Source: Alteriqipengyuania halimionae
Lineage (GTDB): Bacteria > Pseudomonadota > Alphaproteobacteria > Sphingomonadales > Sphingomonadaceae
Direction of reading: 5' to 3'
Assembly (NCBI RefSeq): GCF_009827575.1
Contig: NZ_WTYR01000001.1
Span: forward strand, 124,001-188,000
DNA: 64,000 nt
Within the stretch, counting starts at the first letter, position 1. The number at the start of each line of letters is the position of its first letter. Positions 1 to 9,372 of this stretch are shown one piece after another. The notes under the pieces were generated by a model that worked only from the letters and a program-made list of their open reading frames with translations, was not told where the DNA came from and did no database searches. Made by a program: the position numbers and the translations under genes.

Positions 1-1988
1 TGCCGGGCGATCCGCCGAGGACCATCGCGGTCTTGCCGTCGCGCGACAGTTCGAACGCGCCGGCCTTGGGAGCGAACGTCTCGATTTCCGGATCGTCGCG
101 ATCGATCTTGATCGAAACGACGTCGCGATCCCTGCCGGTGTAGAGAAAGCCCTCATTGGCGTACAGCATGCCGCCGACGCCCGAAGCGCCCGGCACCTTG
201 TAGAGCCGGTCGGCAAGACCTGCGAGAACGATCCGGGCGCTCTTCGCCTCGTCGTCCTTCTTGTCGCTCTCGTCCTTCGCGTCCTCGTCTTCCGCATCGC
301 CGGTTTCGAGCTCTTCGGGCTCGTCGGCGCCGCTCAGCTCGTTCTCGTCGGTGAAGCGGAACTCGGCCTCGGGATCGAGCTGCAGCGCGTAGATCTCGCC
401 GCGATCGGGGAACGAGGTGCCCATGTTGCGATCGCCCCACGGATGGCCGGGATCGGGCGCAAAATTGCGGTCGGACACGAAATAGAGCCACGCGCCGTCA
501 TGCGCGAAGGCGGGGGCGTAATCGTTGTACTTGGCCGAGGTCGCCTGCACGCGGCGACCGGTGGCGAGATCCTGTACGAAGATCGCGCCGCGCCCGCCCG
601 ATCCGCCGACCAGGTCCTCGCTATAGGCGATGTATTTCCCGTCGGGCGAGAAGCTGATGCTGGAGAAGGGCGAATCGTTGCCCGTCCGGTTCTTCGCCAG
701 CTGGGTGACGCGGCCGGTCGCGATGTCGACCTTGGTCAGCCGCGCGGCCTTGTCCCAGGCGATGATCGTCTTGCCATCGGGCGCGACGTCGAAGCCCCAG
801 ATATATGTATCGTACCCTTGCGTGACCGGCTCGGGTTCACCGGTGCCGTCGGCGGGCATGCGGTAGAGATCGCCATGCACGTCCTGATCGAGGATCAGAT
901 AGACATATGTGCCGTCCGGGCCCTCCACCGCATCGCGCGCCCGGGCATCGAGCGGGACCGGGAATTCGATCCGCCGCCGCTGCTTGGGAAAGCCCAGCGC
1001 AACCCGGCCGCGCGCGGTGATCGCGACGCTCTCGCCCGACGGCGTCATCCGCGCCGCCGTCATGTTCTCCAGCGGATTGGCGATCGCGCGTTCACGGGTC
1101 TGTTCACGGTCGGTCACGATATCGATCGACAGCTTGCGCATCGATTTGGCGGTGGTCGAGAAGACGTGGATGTCGGCCCCGTTCTGGAGGAACACTTCGC
1201 CATTATCGATCGTCGCCTGCAGCACGGGGAAGGGCATTTCCTCCGATTCCTGCCGCACGCCCGATCCATCCTCGGCGACCGACCACACCGCATCGGCCCC
1301 GCTCTCGTTGGCGACGAAGTAGATCCTGCCGCCATAAGCCATCGACATGCGGATCCCGGCGGCGAAATCGGGCAGCAGCTGGGTCGCCTCGCCATTCGAG
1401 CCCATGCGCCATTTCCACAATTGCGCGGTGCCGCCGCCGCGATACATCACCGCATTGTCGCGGGCGCGGGCATAAAGGCCGCGACGGGCGAAGAAGAGCG
1501 TTCCATCGCTGCCGAAGGTCGCATCGTTTGCGCGCCACAGCGCGATCGCCTGCGGATCGCCGCCGTCGGGGCTGACCGTGTGAAGCACTTCGCCAAGCCC
1601 GCCTTCATCGTTGGTGGTGGCGAACACGACCTTGCCGTCGGGCGTCCAGCCAACCGTCTGCACGCTGCCGCCCAGGAAGGTCACCCGCGTGGGCGCGCCG
1701 CCCGCGACCGGCATCACATAGACGTCATTGCCGCTGTCATAGCCCGCATTGAAGGCCACCATCGTCCCGTCGGGGGAGAGATGCGCATTGCTTTCCTCTT
1801 CCTCGTGATTGGTCAGCCGGATCGCCGCGCCGCCATCGCGCGACGCACGCCACAGATCGCCTTCGCTGGCGAAGACGAGCACGTCGCCGCGCGCGGTCGG
1901 ATACTGGTAATACCCCTCATCGGCGAAGGCGGGTGTGCTCGCGGCGATGGCGAGCAGGCTGACGACGGACGCGGCGATACGCTTCATG
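1..1988 (-). CDS. Tricorn-like S41 family protease, N-terminal beta-propeller part (cut by window edge)
   Basis: The reading frame runs from an ATG at 1988 off the left edge, giving about 662 residues with no stop. A cleavable signal peptide (MKRIAASVVSLLAIAAS, then TPAFA) sends it to the periplasm. The visible part is repeated WD/TolB-like beta-propeller blades with recurrent SPDG, TPDG and APDG turns, as in the substrate-gating propellers of Tricorn-type proteases and their bacterial S41 relatives. A very acidic linker rich in E, D and K lies near residues 555-585. The PDZ and serine protease domains would lie beyond position 1 and cannot be seen, so a propeller-containing amidohydrolase of similar layout is not excluded. 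Confidence 0.7.
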
Positions 1989-2215
1989 CAAATTCCCTCT
2001 GATCGTTTCGGCCCGGATGCTGCCGCAAGGCGCGGCTTCCGGCAAGCGAGACCCGGCGAAGTCTACGCGTTCCCACCCGCGCAAAGTCGCGCGCCGCTCT
2101 GCGAACCGCTGTCTTTTCTCGGCTATCGGCGCGCAAGATGCGAATCGTTTGCAAAAAGCCGCTGCAACCGGCACACCCGCCGCACATAGTTCACCATCTT
2201 GAAAGAGGGATTCCC

Positions 2216-2629
2216 ATGCTCCGAACCTTCGCCGCCGCCGCCATCCTGGCCACCGTTCCGCTCGCCGCCACGCCCGTGATGGCGGACGAGGACGGCCACC
2301 CCGAACTGAGCGGCAGCGTCAAGGCATTCCACGACGTGCTGCGGGTCGATTGGCACGCCGAGAAGGGCGACGCCCGCAACGCCGCCGCCTGCCGCAATGT
2401 CGGCGACTACATCGCCCTGTCGCGTGAGATCGCCCGCCAGTCCGCCCCCGCCGAAGCCGATGCGAGCGCCTGGGGCACGGCCACCGCAGGCCTCACCGAC
2501 GCCTCGGTCGCGTTGGGCGCCTATTGTGCGGGCGGCGTCGCCGCGAATGTGGAGGCCGGCCTCGCCACGCTGCACGAGCGCTTCCACGATATCATGAAGG
2601 CGATGCGGGGCGCGCAAAACGAAACCTGA
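2216..2629 (+). CDS. small secreted protein of unknown function
   Basis: This encodes 137 residues. The start is the ATG at 2216 because it sits just after an AAAGAGGG ribosome binding site and opens a clean signal peptide (hydrophobic AAAAILATVPLAATP, cleavage near VMA-DE). The mature protein is mostly helical, with two cysteines (in AACRN and AYCAG) that could pair in the periplasm, and a H-rich end (LHERFHDIM). It is divergent from the protease at 1988. I do not recognise the family. Upstream in-frame codons add only non-signal residues and were not used. Confidence 0.6.
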   Translation: MLRTFAAAAILATVPLAATPVMADEDGHPELSGSVKAFHDVLRVDWHAEKGDARNAAACRNVGDYIALSREIARQSAPAEADASAWGTATAGLTDASVALGAYCAGGVAANVEAGLATLHERFHDIMKAMRGAQNET

Positions 2630-2660
2630 TCGCCTCGCCGTGCGCGCCAGGGGCAATATC

Positions 2661-2746
2661 CTTAATTCAGGCAAGGTTCCTTAGGTTCGTTGAATGCTCG
2701 CCAATCAATTAAGCATACTGCCCTTGAAATAAGCCCCTGAATTAAG
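2661..2746. repeat. 11-bp perfect inverted repeat in an A/T-rich spacer
   Basis: CTTAATTCAGG (2661-2671) and its exact reverse complement CCTGAATTAAG (2736-2746) are 64 bp apart. Inside and just after, AATTAAGCAT occurs twice more as a direct repeat (from 2707 and from 2758). The arms flank the point where base composition drops. They may be the end of an inserted element or operators for the gene at 2835. Confidence 0.55.
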
Positions 2747-2834
2747 CTGTGCTCCCGAATTAAGCATTCGCATCCGGCAAATCTTTGGCGATTGTATCTT
2801 TTGCAAACACCGGTGTCGCTGATATGAAAGCGGT

Positions 2835-3377
2835 ATGCTCCAGTTTCTGGCGAATCATGTTTGGGCGTCGATCATCGGTGCGGTGGGGTTAGTGTTCAGC
2901 GCTCTCGGCTTTGCTTCACAGGCTCATGCGATCGCCACTCGCTTCAAGGCTTGGCAGTTTCAAGCTTTGGGCGCGGCCCTCTTCTTCGTCGCCGTGATAA
3001 TGGTGCTGGTCAGCTACGATCAAGGCCAATCCAGTGAGGTGCAACGTCCTATACCAAGGGTAAGCCAGTCAGCGCCAGAAACAGCTTATGTCGAGCTGAT
3101 AGCAAAGAGAGGCACCAGATTACAGCAACAGGCCTTCCTCAAACAGCACGTTGGAGAGACTTTTGATCTCTCCCTAAAGCTGGCTTCAATGGAGCCAAGT
3201 GGGAGCGTAATCCGAGGGCAGTTTTATGCTGGCGGGGAGCCTAATCTGTTTGTTGATTTCTCGCCGGCGTGGGAAGATTACCTTGTCCGCCGGGACGCTG
3301 GGGATACGATCAGTTTCCGGGCGACCGTCTTAAAAGGCCCTTACGGATACTTTCTAGGAGATGCGAAGCCGCTTTAG
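2835..3377 (+). CDS. hypothetical two-helix membrane protein
   Basis: This encodes 180 residues. Two transmembrane segments are visible, about residues 8-30 (SIIGAVGLVFSALGF) and 43-61 (ALGAALFFVAVIMVLVS). A soluble domain of about 115 residues follows, ending in beta-rich sequence. The topology suggests a membrane anchor with an extracytoplasmic or cytoplasmic C-terminal domain. Codon use is visibly less G/C-biased than in neighbours (bases 3121-3180 are about 48% G+C), which suggests acquisition by transfer. There is no good Shine-Dalgarno; GATATGAAAGCGGT precedes the ATG. I cannot name a family. Confidence 0.55.
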   Translation: MLQFLANHVWASIIGAVGLVFSALGFASQAHAIATRFKAWQFQALGAALFFVAVIMVLVSYDQGQSSEVQRPIPRVSQSAPETAYVELIAKRGTRLQQQAFLKQHVGETFDLSLKLASMEPSGSVIRGQFYAGGEPNLFVDFSPAWEDYLVRRDAGDTISFRATVLKGPYGYFLGDAKPL

Positions 3378-3514
3378 TCTGGCTTAGCCTTCGCGACCAA
3401 CTCTAGCCGCTCATCCCAGCGCGCTTCGTCCTCGTCCGCTTGGTGTTTGCCGGCAGCTTCTTTGAACCTGTCGGACTGACTCCGCTGATCGGCTTCGCTT
3501 GCAGTTTCAGTCAT
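3374..3514 (-). CDS. 46-residue acidic small protein
   Basis: A short frame from ATG 3514 to TAA 3374, with TAGGTG upstream as a ribosome binding site. The protein is highly charged: it starts MTETASEADQRSQSDRFKEA and has a DEDEARWDERL core and a KAKPD end. The pattern (SD+FKEAA, then acidic DEDE, then a W/F-D+RL helix) resembles small uncharacterised proteins common in sphingomonads, from memory and unchecked. It overlaps the end of the convergent gene at 2835 by 4 bases. Function unknown. Confidence 0.6.
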   Translation of the reverse strand: MTETASEADQRSQSDRFKEAAGKHQADEDEARWDERLELVAKAKPD

Positions 3515-4032
3515 GTCAGACACCTATGTTTTCGCGGACAGACTATTGCGACAAGATGCTCGATGGGCAGAGATTAAACACAATCTATACCGAAAACAGG
3601 CTGGCAAATGATTTGCATCAAGGTGCCTTTTCGAGCGGAGTATTGAGATGACCCGTGAAGTAATCGATTCCGGAGACATAACACCTGATTACCGCGCTGC
3701 TTTTTTCGATTCGGCCCGGATCTGCGCTCGCCGATAAGTGCTTCCCGTTTTCCTACACCTTCGGCGTGCTGTACGTTGGACGGATGGCCTTTGACTTCCT
3801 TCGTTCCGCCCATCGGCGCTTCGCATGTCGACGCGACCGTTGGTGCCTGTTGGAAACTGGAAGGTTACAGATAGAACGCGGAATTCCTTTTCACGCCATT
3901 GAAATTGCAAGAAAAGCTCCGTCGCCGCAGTTTTGCAAAACCCCCCGGTCGGTGGTCCACGCCCCCCTTCCGCTTGCCCCGTTGCACCCGTCTGCTAGGG
4001 CGCTGCCGCAACTCCCTGGAGGAATGAACTGA
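3515..4032. other. 518-bp intergenic region before purA
   Basis: There is no convincing gene. The first 350 bases are A/T-richer than the rest of the window. They contain a possible 29-codon frame at 3648-3737 (MTREVIDSGDITPDY...), preceded by GGAG, but it has no family resemblance. The last 100 bases return to normal composition and carry the purA leader, ending in a GGAGG ribosome binding site. The stretch looks like the right part of the low-GC insert that starts near 2640. Confidence 0.45.
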
Positions 4033-5322
4033 ATGGCAAATGTCACCGTGATCGGCGCGCAATGGGGCGACGAGGGCAAGGGCAAGATCGTCGACTGGCT
4101 GGCCAGCCGGGCCGATGCAGTCGTGCGGTTCCAGGGCGGGCACAATGCCGGCCATACGCTGGTGGTCGGCGATACGACCTACAAGCTCAGCCTGCTGCCC
4201 TCCGGCATCGTCACCGGGACGCTCTCGATCGTGGGCAATGGCGTGGTGCTCGATCCGTGGCATCTCAAGGCCGAGATCGAGAAGCTCGAAGGCCAGGGGG
4301 TTACGATCACCGCCGACAATTTCGCGATTGCCGACAATTGCCCGCTGATCCTGCCGATCCACCGCGATCTTGACGGGATGCGCGAGGCGGCGGCGGGCGC
4401 GGGCAAGATCGGCACCACCGGGCGCGGGATTGGCCCCGCCTATGAGGACAAGGTCGGGCGCCGTGCGATCCGCGTGTGCGATCTCGCCCATCTCGACGAT
4501 CTGACGCCGCAACTCGATCGCCTGTGCGCGCATCATGATGCGCTGCGTGCCGGGTTCGACGAACCGCCGGTCGATCGCGAGCGCCTGCTCGACGACCTGC
4601 GCGGGATCGCCGATTTCGTGCTGCAATTCGCGCAGCCGGTGTGGAAGCGCCTGAAGAAGGTGCGCAAGGCGGGCGCGCGGATCCTGTTCGAAGGCGCGCA
4701 GGGCGTGCTGCTCGATATCGATCACGGCACCTATCCCTTCGTCACCAGCTCCAACACGGTCAGCGGCACCGCGGCGGCGGGCAGCGGGCTGGGGCCGAAT
4801 GCGACCGGCTTCGTGCTCGGCATCGTCAAGGCCTACACCACCCGCGTCGGCTCCGGTCCGTTCCCGACCGAGCTCGACGACGAGGTCGGCCAGGGGATCG
4901 GCGAGCGCGGGCATGAATTCGGCACCGTTACCGGGCGTCAGCGCCGGGTCGGATGGTTCGATGCGGTGCTGGTGCGCCAGACCTGCGCGATCTCGGGCGT
5001 GACCGGCATCGCGCTGACCAAGATCGACGTGCTCGACGGGCTCGACAAGGTGAAGATCTGCACCGGCTATCGCCTGAACGGCAAGATCATGGACTATTTC
5101 CCCTCGCATGCGGCGGACCAGGCGGCGGTCGAGCCGATCTACGAGGAAATGGACGGCTGGAGCGAAAGCACCGCCGGCGCGCGCAGCTGGGCCGATCTGC
5201 CCGCCAATGCGATCAAGTATATCAGCCGCGTGCAGGAGCTGATCGAAACGCCCGTCGCGCTGGTTTCCACCAGCCCCGAACGCGACGACACGATCCTGGT
5301 GCGCGATCCGTTCATGGATTGA
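4033..5322 (+). CDS. purA: adenylosuccinate synthetase
   Basis: PurA joins IMP and aspartate, using GTP, to make adenylosuccinate, the first committed step to AMP in the cytoplasm. The 429 residues match the usual length. The N-terminus carries the signature [16 protein letters not shown] with the P-loop-like GDEGKGK and the catalytic Asp; GGHNAGHT follows, then [10 protein letters not shown], and near the C-terminus the GTP-binding TKIDVLD. The start ATG is 8 bases after GGAGG. It is transcribed alone or with the lipoprotein gene 36 bp downstream. Confidence 0.97.
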   Translation: MANVTVIGAQWGDEGKGKIVDWLASRADAVVRFQGGHNAGHTLVVGDTTYKLSLLPSGIVTGTLSIVGNGVVLDPWHLKAEIEKLEGQGVTITADNFAIADNCPLILPIHRDLDGMREAAAGAGKIGTTGRGIGPAYEDKVGRRAIRVCDLAHLDDLTPQLDRLCAHHDALRAGFDEPPVDRERLLDDLRGIADFVLQFAQPVWKRLKKVRKAGARILFEGAQGVLLDIDHGTYPFVTSSNTVSGTAAAGSGLGPNATGFVLGIVKAYTTRVGSGPFPTELDDEVGQGIGERGHEFGTVTGRQRRVGWFDAVLVRQTCAISGVTGIALTKIDVLDGLDKVKICTGYRLNGKIMDYFPSHAADQAAVEPIYEEMDGWSESTAGARSWADLPANAIKYISRVQELIETPVALVSTSPERDDTILVRDPFMD

Positions 5323-5358
5323 ACACCGCGTTAAGGAATGGGAGGCTAGCATCGAGCC

Positions 5359-5898
5359 ATGCGATGGATTGCTATCCTCCCCGTACTTGCGCTGGCCGCC
5401 TGCGCCGCGCCCGAAGCGCCGGGTAGCGAGCGCGTGCCAGCGGCCCGCGCGATCGAGCGGCCGTTCGATGTGTCGACAAACGTCGATTTCATCCTGGTCG
5501 ACAAGTCCGACCGCACGCTGACCCTGTTCCGCAAGGGCACCCCGGTGCGAGCCTATCGCGGAGTCGCGTTCGGCGATGCGCCGACCGGTCACAAGCGGTT
5601 CCAGGGCGACGAGCGCACGCCCGAGGGTCGCTACCGGATCGAATACGGCAATCCGCAATCGGCCTTCCACCTCAGCCTCAAGATATCCTATCCCAACGCC
5701 GAGGACCGCGCCTACGCCGCGAAACACGGTCTCTCGCCGGGCGGGGATATCTTCATTCACGGCCAGCCCAACGGTTCGCCGGAAGGGCAGAAGATCGCCT
5801 CTCACTGGACCGACGGGTGCATCGCCCTGTCCGATGCAGAAATCGAGGAATTGTGGCAGACCGTGCCCGACGGCACGCCGATCGAGATCCGGCCATGA
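5359..5898 (+). CDS. L,D-transpeptidase family lipoprotein (YkuD domain)
   Basis: This encodes 179 residues. The first 15 form a lipoprotein signal (LPVLALAAC, lipobox Cys15), so the enzyme is probably anchored to a periplasmic membrane face. The YkuD domain spans roughly 40-178, with the active-site pattern IFIHG (His134) and SHWTDGCIAL (Cys154 as nucleophile). Such enzymes form 3-3 peptidoglycan crosslinks or attach proteins to the wall. The variant W-T-D before GC departs from the usual S/T-HGC, as in the YafK-like branch, so a non-crosslinking role such as hydrolysis is possible. Confidence 0.85.
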   Translation: MRWIAILPVLALAACAAPEAPGSERVPAARAIERPFDVSTNVDFILVDKSDRTLTLFRKGTPVRAYRGVAFGDAPTGHKRFQGDERTPEGRYRIEYGNPQSAFHLSLKISYPNAEDRAYAAKHGLSPGGDIFIHGQPNGSPEGQKIASHWTDGCIALSDAEIEELWQTVPDGTPIEIRP

Positions 5899-5944
5899 TT
5901 GGTCCATTCTTGACTTAATCCCGTTTTGTTCTACGCATGTTCTC

Positions 5945-6925
5945 ATGCTACTGACCGAATCGCGCTCGCAGGATCTCGTTTATTCGCCCTCCCAGACGGA
6001 GCAGGGCGAATGGCAGGCCAGTCTCACCGTGTTCTCCGATGCGCCCGAAACGCGCGCGCAGATCGAAGGCGATTTGGGAGAGGCGGGGTTCCGCCTTGCC
6101 GGATCGGGGCCGCTAGCGGCGATCCTCGATCGCGGGATGTCGGTGCTGGGCGATGTGGTGGTCGTCGATTGCGGCGAGCCGGACGCAGCCGGGATGGCGG
6201 CGCTCTCGCGGCTGGATGAGCGGGTTGCGCGGAGCGGTGCGCGGCTGGTGGTGGCGACCTCGTCCGACGCACTCGAGCCGCTGTTTCTGTGCTTCGAGCG
6301 TTCGCCGGTTCACTGGTTGGTCGATGGCGCGCGCGGCGATCGGCTGGTGGCGCTGGCCGAGGCGCGGTTGCGGCTTTCTGCACGGGTGCGCGAATTGTCC
6401 GAAGAGGACCGTGCCGCGCTCGAACGGCTCGCCTCGCAAGTGGGCGCGATCGCCGAACGGCTCGATCGGATGGGTGGAGCGCGCGATCATGGCGATCGCG
6501 CCTTCTCTTTCGAATCGCCGCGCCAAGGCTATCACGCCGAAGGCACGACCGATCCTCTGCGCCGCCAGCGGCCGCCGCTGCCCGATCCGCGGATGGTGCG
6601 ACAGTTGATCGCTCGCCGTCAGGCGCGCGCGAAGTTCTTTCCGGACGCACAATTCGCCGACCCTGCATGGGACATGCTGCTCGATCTCACCGCCGCGCGG
6701 GCCGAGCATGCGCGGGTCTCGGTCTCTTCGCTGTGCATCGCCAGCGGTGTTCCGGCGACCACCGCACTGCGCTGGATCGGCCATCTCGAAAGCGCCGGTC
6801 TGGTCGAGCGCGTGGCGGACGATATCGACAAGCGTCGTGCCTTCATCGCGCTGACCGACAGGGCGGCGGAGGCGATGGCGGCCTATTTCGCCGAAGTGGA
6901 CGCGCAGACGCCCGACGCGATCTGA
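5945..6925 (+). CDS. winged helix-turn-helix (MarR-like) regulator with N-terminal receiver-like domain
   Basis: The chosen ATG (5945) gives 326 residues. The C-terminal 110 residues form a winged-helix domain: SVSSLCIASGVPATTALRWI as the helix-turn-helix, then LESAGLVERVADDIDKRR as the wing, as in MarR proteins. The N-terminal 120 residues have alternating hydrophobic strands (VVVVDCG, LVVATSS, VHWLVDGA) like a receiver fold without an obvious phosphoacceptor pocket, and a helical linker (RVRELSEEDRAALERLASQV) suggests dimerisation. The Shine-Dalgarno is weak. Ligand and targets are unknown. Confidence 0.7.
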   Translation: MLLTESRSQDLVYSPSQTEQGEWQASLTVFSDAPETRAQIEGDLGEAGFRLAGSGPLAAILDRGMSVLGDVVVVDCGEPDAAGMAALSRLDERVARSGARLVVATSSDALEPLFLCFERSPVHWLVDGARGDRLVALAEARLRLSARVRELSEEDRAALERLASQVGAIAERLDRMGGARDHGDRAFSFESPRQGYHAEGTTDPLRRQRPPLPDPRMVRQLIARRQARAKFFPDAQFADPAWDMLLDLTAARAEHARVSVSSLCIASGVPATTALRWIGHLESAGLVERVADDIDKRRAFIALTDRAAEAMAAYFAEVDAQTPDAI

Positions 6926-6934
6926 GTTGCGACT

Positions 6935-7921
6935 TCAGCGGCGGTCGAACACCGCCTGTATTTTGGCCGGCTCGCGAACTCCGTTGGCGAGCAGCAATTG
7001 CAGCAGGATGCGCGCCTTGCCCGGACCAAGCGCGCGGGCGGCAACGAAGCGATTGCGCTCGTCCTCCGGTTCGCGATCTACCAGTCCCATATCGACCCGG
7101 GTCGAACGGACCACCGGGGTCCCGGCCTTGGCGGTCTCGGCCAGCATAGCGCGAACGCTGTCGGGCATGTTCCCCTCACCGAAGCCCGCGACCACGATCC
7201 CTTCCGCTTTCGAAGCAAGGCAATCGGTCACCACATCGGGCTGCATCCCGGCATAGGCATAGAGGATCGGGATGGTCGGAAACCGTTTCGGAAAGGCAAA
7301 GCGCGCATCCTCGTCGTCGCGCCAGGAAGGCCCGTACCATTCGAGTGAGCTGGGCGTGACATGCGCGATCCCGTCGCGCGGGAAGCCGGCAAAGGCATCG
7401 GTCCCGCTGGTGCGCGCCTTGCGCACGTCGCGCGCCGCAATCACGCGATCGCTCATCACCAGCAGCACGCCGCGTCCTGCCGCCTCGTCATCGGCCGCCA
7501 CGCGTACGGCATTGGCGAAATTGCGCAGGCCGTCGCTACCCACTGCATCGGCGGGGCGCATCGCGCCGACCATCACCACCGGCTTCGTCGTCGGCAGCGT
7601 CAGGTCGAGCAGAAGCGCGGTTTCCTCGGCGGTGTCGGTGCCGTGGGTGAGCACGATTCCGTCGATCGTATCGTCCGCCATTCCTTCGACAATCGCGGCG
7701 TGGATCGCGGCCCAGATATCGGGCGTCATGTTCTCCGACCCGATCGCAGCCAGTTGCCGACCGGCGAACTGCACATCCAGTCCGAGGCTCCCGACGCTGT
7801 CGAGAAACTCGTCGATCTCGATCTGGCCGGGGCGATAGTCGCGCCGCGTGGCGGAGCCTGCACGTCCGGCGATCGTGCCGCCGGTGGCCAGGACAAGGAG
7901 CCGTTTCGCTGTCATGCCCAC
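6935..7921 (-). CDS. type II-like L-asparaginase
   Basis: This encodes 328 residues from 7921; a second ATG two codons on (7915, MTAKRLLVLA) is equally likely. It hydrolyses asparagine to aspartate and ammonia. The two family signatures are present: LATGGTIAG near the N-terminus, with the nucleophilic Thr, and LTHGTDTAEETA, with the second Thr-Asp pair. ARDVRKARTSGTDAF is also typical. There is no clear export signal, so the protein is probably cytoplasmic. It is convergent with the winged-helix gene (10-bp gap). Confidence 0.9.
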   Translation of the reverse strand: MGMTAKRLLVLATGGTIAGRAGSATRRDYRPGQIEIDEFLDSVGSLGLDVQFAGRQLAAIGSENMTPDIWAAIHAAIVEGMADDTIDGIVLTHGTDTAEETALLLDLTLPTTKPVVMVGAMRPADAVGSDGLRNFANAVRVAADDEAAGRGVLLVMSDRVIAARDVRKARTSGTDAFAGFPRDGIAHVTPSSLEWYGPSWRDDEDARFAFPKRFPTIPILYAYAGMQPDVVTDCLASKAEGIVVAGFGEGNMPDSVRAMLAETAKAGTPVVRSTRVDMGLVDREPEDERNRFVAARALGPGKARILLQLLLANGVREPAKIQAVFDRR

Positions 7922-7994
7922 GCCCTAGCCGCGCAAGACGGCAATTGAAATGTCCGCATCGCGCGCTATGAGCGGTCCCGCACCAAGCTCATGG

Positions 7995-8070
7995 GGGCGG
8001 TTAGCTCAGCTGGTAGAGCATCTCGTTTACACCGAGAGGGTCGGCGGTTCGAACCCGTCACCGCCCACCA
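7995..8070 (+). tRNA. tRNA-Val(UAC)
   Basis: A 76-nt cloverleaf with CCA encoded. The acceptor GGGCGGT pairs with ACCGCCC. The D-loop has AGCTCAGCTGGTAGAGC, the anticodon stem is CTCGT/ACGAG-like around loop TTTACAC with anticodon TAC at 8028-8030, and the T-arm has GGTTCGAACCC. Confidence 0.97.
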
Positions 8071-8120
8071 TTTTCAAGGGTGTCGAAACTCTTGAGCGGC
8101 AGCGAAGAGGCGAGTCTCCA

Positions 8121-9371
8121 ATGGCGACGGCATCGCGACTCGGCACCCTTTCGATAGCGATCGCGGGATGCGGCCCGGCGGGCCTTGCTGCAGCGCTGCT
8201 TTTCCAGCGCGCCGGGCACGCTGTTACCTTGTTCGAACGTTTCGACGCGCCGCGCCCTGTCGGCTCCGGCCTGATGTTGCAACCGACCGGCATGGCGGTC
8301 CTCGATGCGATGGGCTTGCTGCCGCAGATCGCGCGTCACGGCGCTCGAATCGACGGTCTGCTCGGCCACGAAGAGCACGGTCGCACCGCGCTCGATTCGC
8401 CCTACCGTCAGCTGTCCTCCACCGCTTTCGGCATAGGGATTCATCGCGCGAGCCTGTTCGGCGAGCTCTACGATGCGGTGTGCGAAGCGGGGATCGCCAT
8501 CCGCACCTCGCACGAAATCGCGGCCTCTCAGATCAGGGCGGACAAACGCTTGCTCTGCTTCGCCGACGGTTCGACGAGCGAAGGCTTCGATCTGCTCGTC
8601 GATGCCACGGGCTGGAACTCGGCGCTGGGAAATCGGCACGACGGTTTGCTCGACTTCGGAGCGCTATGGGCCACCCTTCCGCTTGATTCGGACGATCCGT
8701 TCGCCGGTAACCTGCTCGAGCAGCGCTACCGCCGCGCTGCGCACATGGCTGGTGTCTTGCCGACGGGCCGTCGTGATCCCGAGGGGCCGCGCGAGGTCTC
8801 ATTCTTCTGGTCGCTTCGCGGCGATCGATACGATGAATGGCGTGCGACGGGACTCGATGCATGGAAGGCCGAAGTGCAGACTTTATGGCCCGATCTCGAG
8901 GGACTGCTGCAACGGATCGAGAGCGTCGATGCGCTGACCTTTGCGCGCTATGCCCACCGCACGACGCCGCGCCCGCATGGCGAGCGCCTCATCAGGATTG
9001 GCGATGCCTGGCATTGCGCGAGTCCGCAACTGGGGCAGGGCGCCAATATGGCCTTGCTTGACGCGTGGGGTCTGGCGCGCGGACTGGCGGAGGGGCGAAG
9101 TGTGGCCGAGGGCTTGCGGCTCACCGTCGCGTGGCGCAGCGATCATGTGCGGCTCTACCAGGCAGTGACGCGTTTCTTCACGCCGCTCTACCAATCGGAT
9201 GCGGCTTTGCCGTCGATTCTGCGCGATCGAGTGCTGATGCCGCTGTCGCGCATCTGGCCGGGCAATCACCTGCAGGCCAGGATCATGAGCGGGCTACTCG
9301 GCTGGCCGCTGGCAAGTCTGGGGCTGCGCGAGCCGGACTATAGAGCTTTGGCACGCGCGATCCCGGCCTAG
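8121..9371 (+). CDS. FAD-dependent monooxygenase of the salicylate hydroxylase/PHBH type
   Basis: The ATG at 8121 after GAGGCGAG gives 416 residues. Further upstream in-frame codons run into the tRNA and are rejected. The N-terminal Rossmann motif is IAGCGPAGLAAALLFQRAG, with an acidic strand end (FERFDAP). The GD motif is RIGDAWHCASPQLGQGANMA, which binds FAD ribityl phosphate. These are the hallmarks of class A flavoprotein hydroxylases acting with NAD(P)H on aromatic or isoprenoid substrates. The substrate cannot be deduced. It stands alone between tRNA-Val and a convergent gene. Confidence 0.85.
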   Translation: MATASRLGTLSIAIAGCGPAGLAAALLFQRAGHAVTLFERFDAPRPVGSGLMLQPTGMAVLDAMGLLPQIARHGARIDGLLGHEEHGRTALDSPYRQLSSTAFGIGIHRASLFGELYDAVCEAGIAIRTSHEIAASQIRADKRLLCFADGSTSEGFDLLVDATGWNSALGNRHDGLLDFGALWATLPLDSDDPFAGNLLEQRYRRAAHMAGVLPTGRRDPEGPREVSFFWSLRGDRYDEWRATGLDAWKAEVQTLWPDLEGLLQRIESVDALTFARYAHRTTPRPHGERLIRIGDAWHCASPQLGQGANMALLDAWGLARGLAEGRSVAEGLRLTVAWRSDHVRLYQAVTRFFTPLYQSDAALPSILRDRVLMPLSRIWPGNHLQARIMSGLLGWPLASLGLREPDYRALARAIPA

Positions 9372-9372
9372 C

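Noticed and set aside
443-2002. 519-codon open frame on the plus strand opposite the Tricorn-like protease
   Set aside because: It is the antisense shadow of a GC-rich gene; the product lacks any domain, while the minus frame has a signal peptide and propeller repeats.
3648-3737. 29-codon frame with GGAG upstream in the A/T-rich region
   Set aside because: Too short, no recognisable pattern, and the ribosome binding site alone is weak evidence.
3865-5946. 693-codon frame antisense to purA
   Set aside because: Runs entirely opposite purA and the transpeptidase gene; composition-driven open frame with no motifs.
7995-8070. tRNA-Val as an integration site for a mobile element
   Set aside because: No integrase, repeat of the tRNA 3' end or composition change lies on either side.
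7950-8120. Extended N-terminus of the flavin monooxygenase reading through tRNA-Val
   Set aside because: The extension translates a tRNA gene; the ATG at 8121 has a ribosome binding site and opens directly onto the Rossmann motif.
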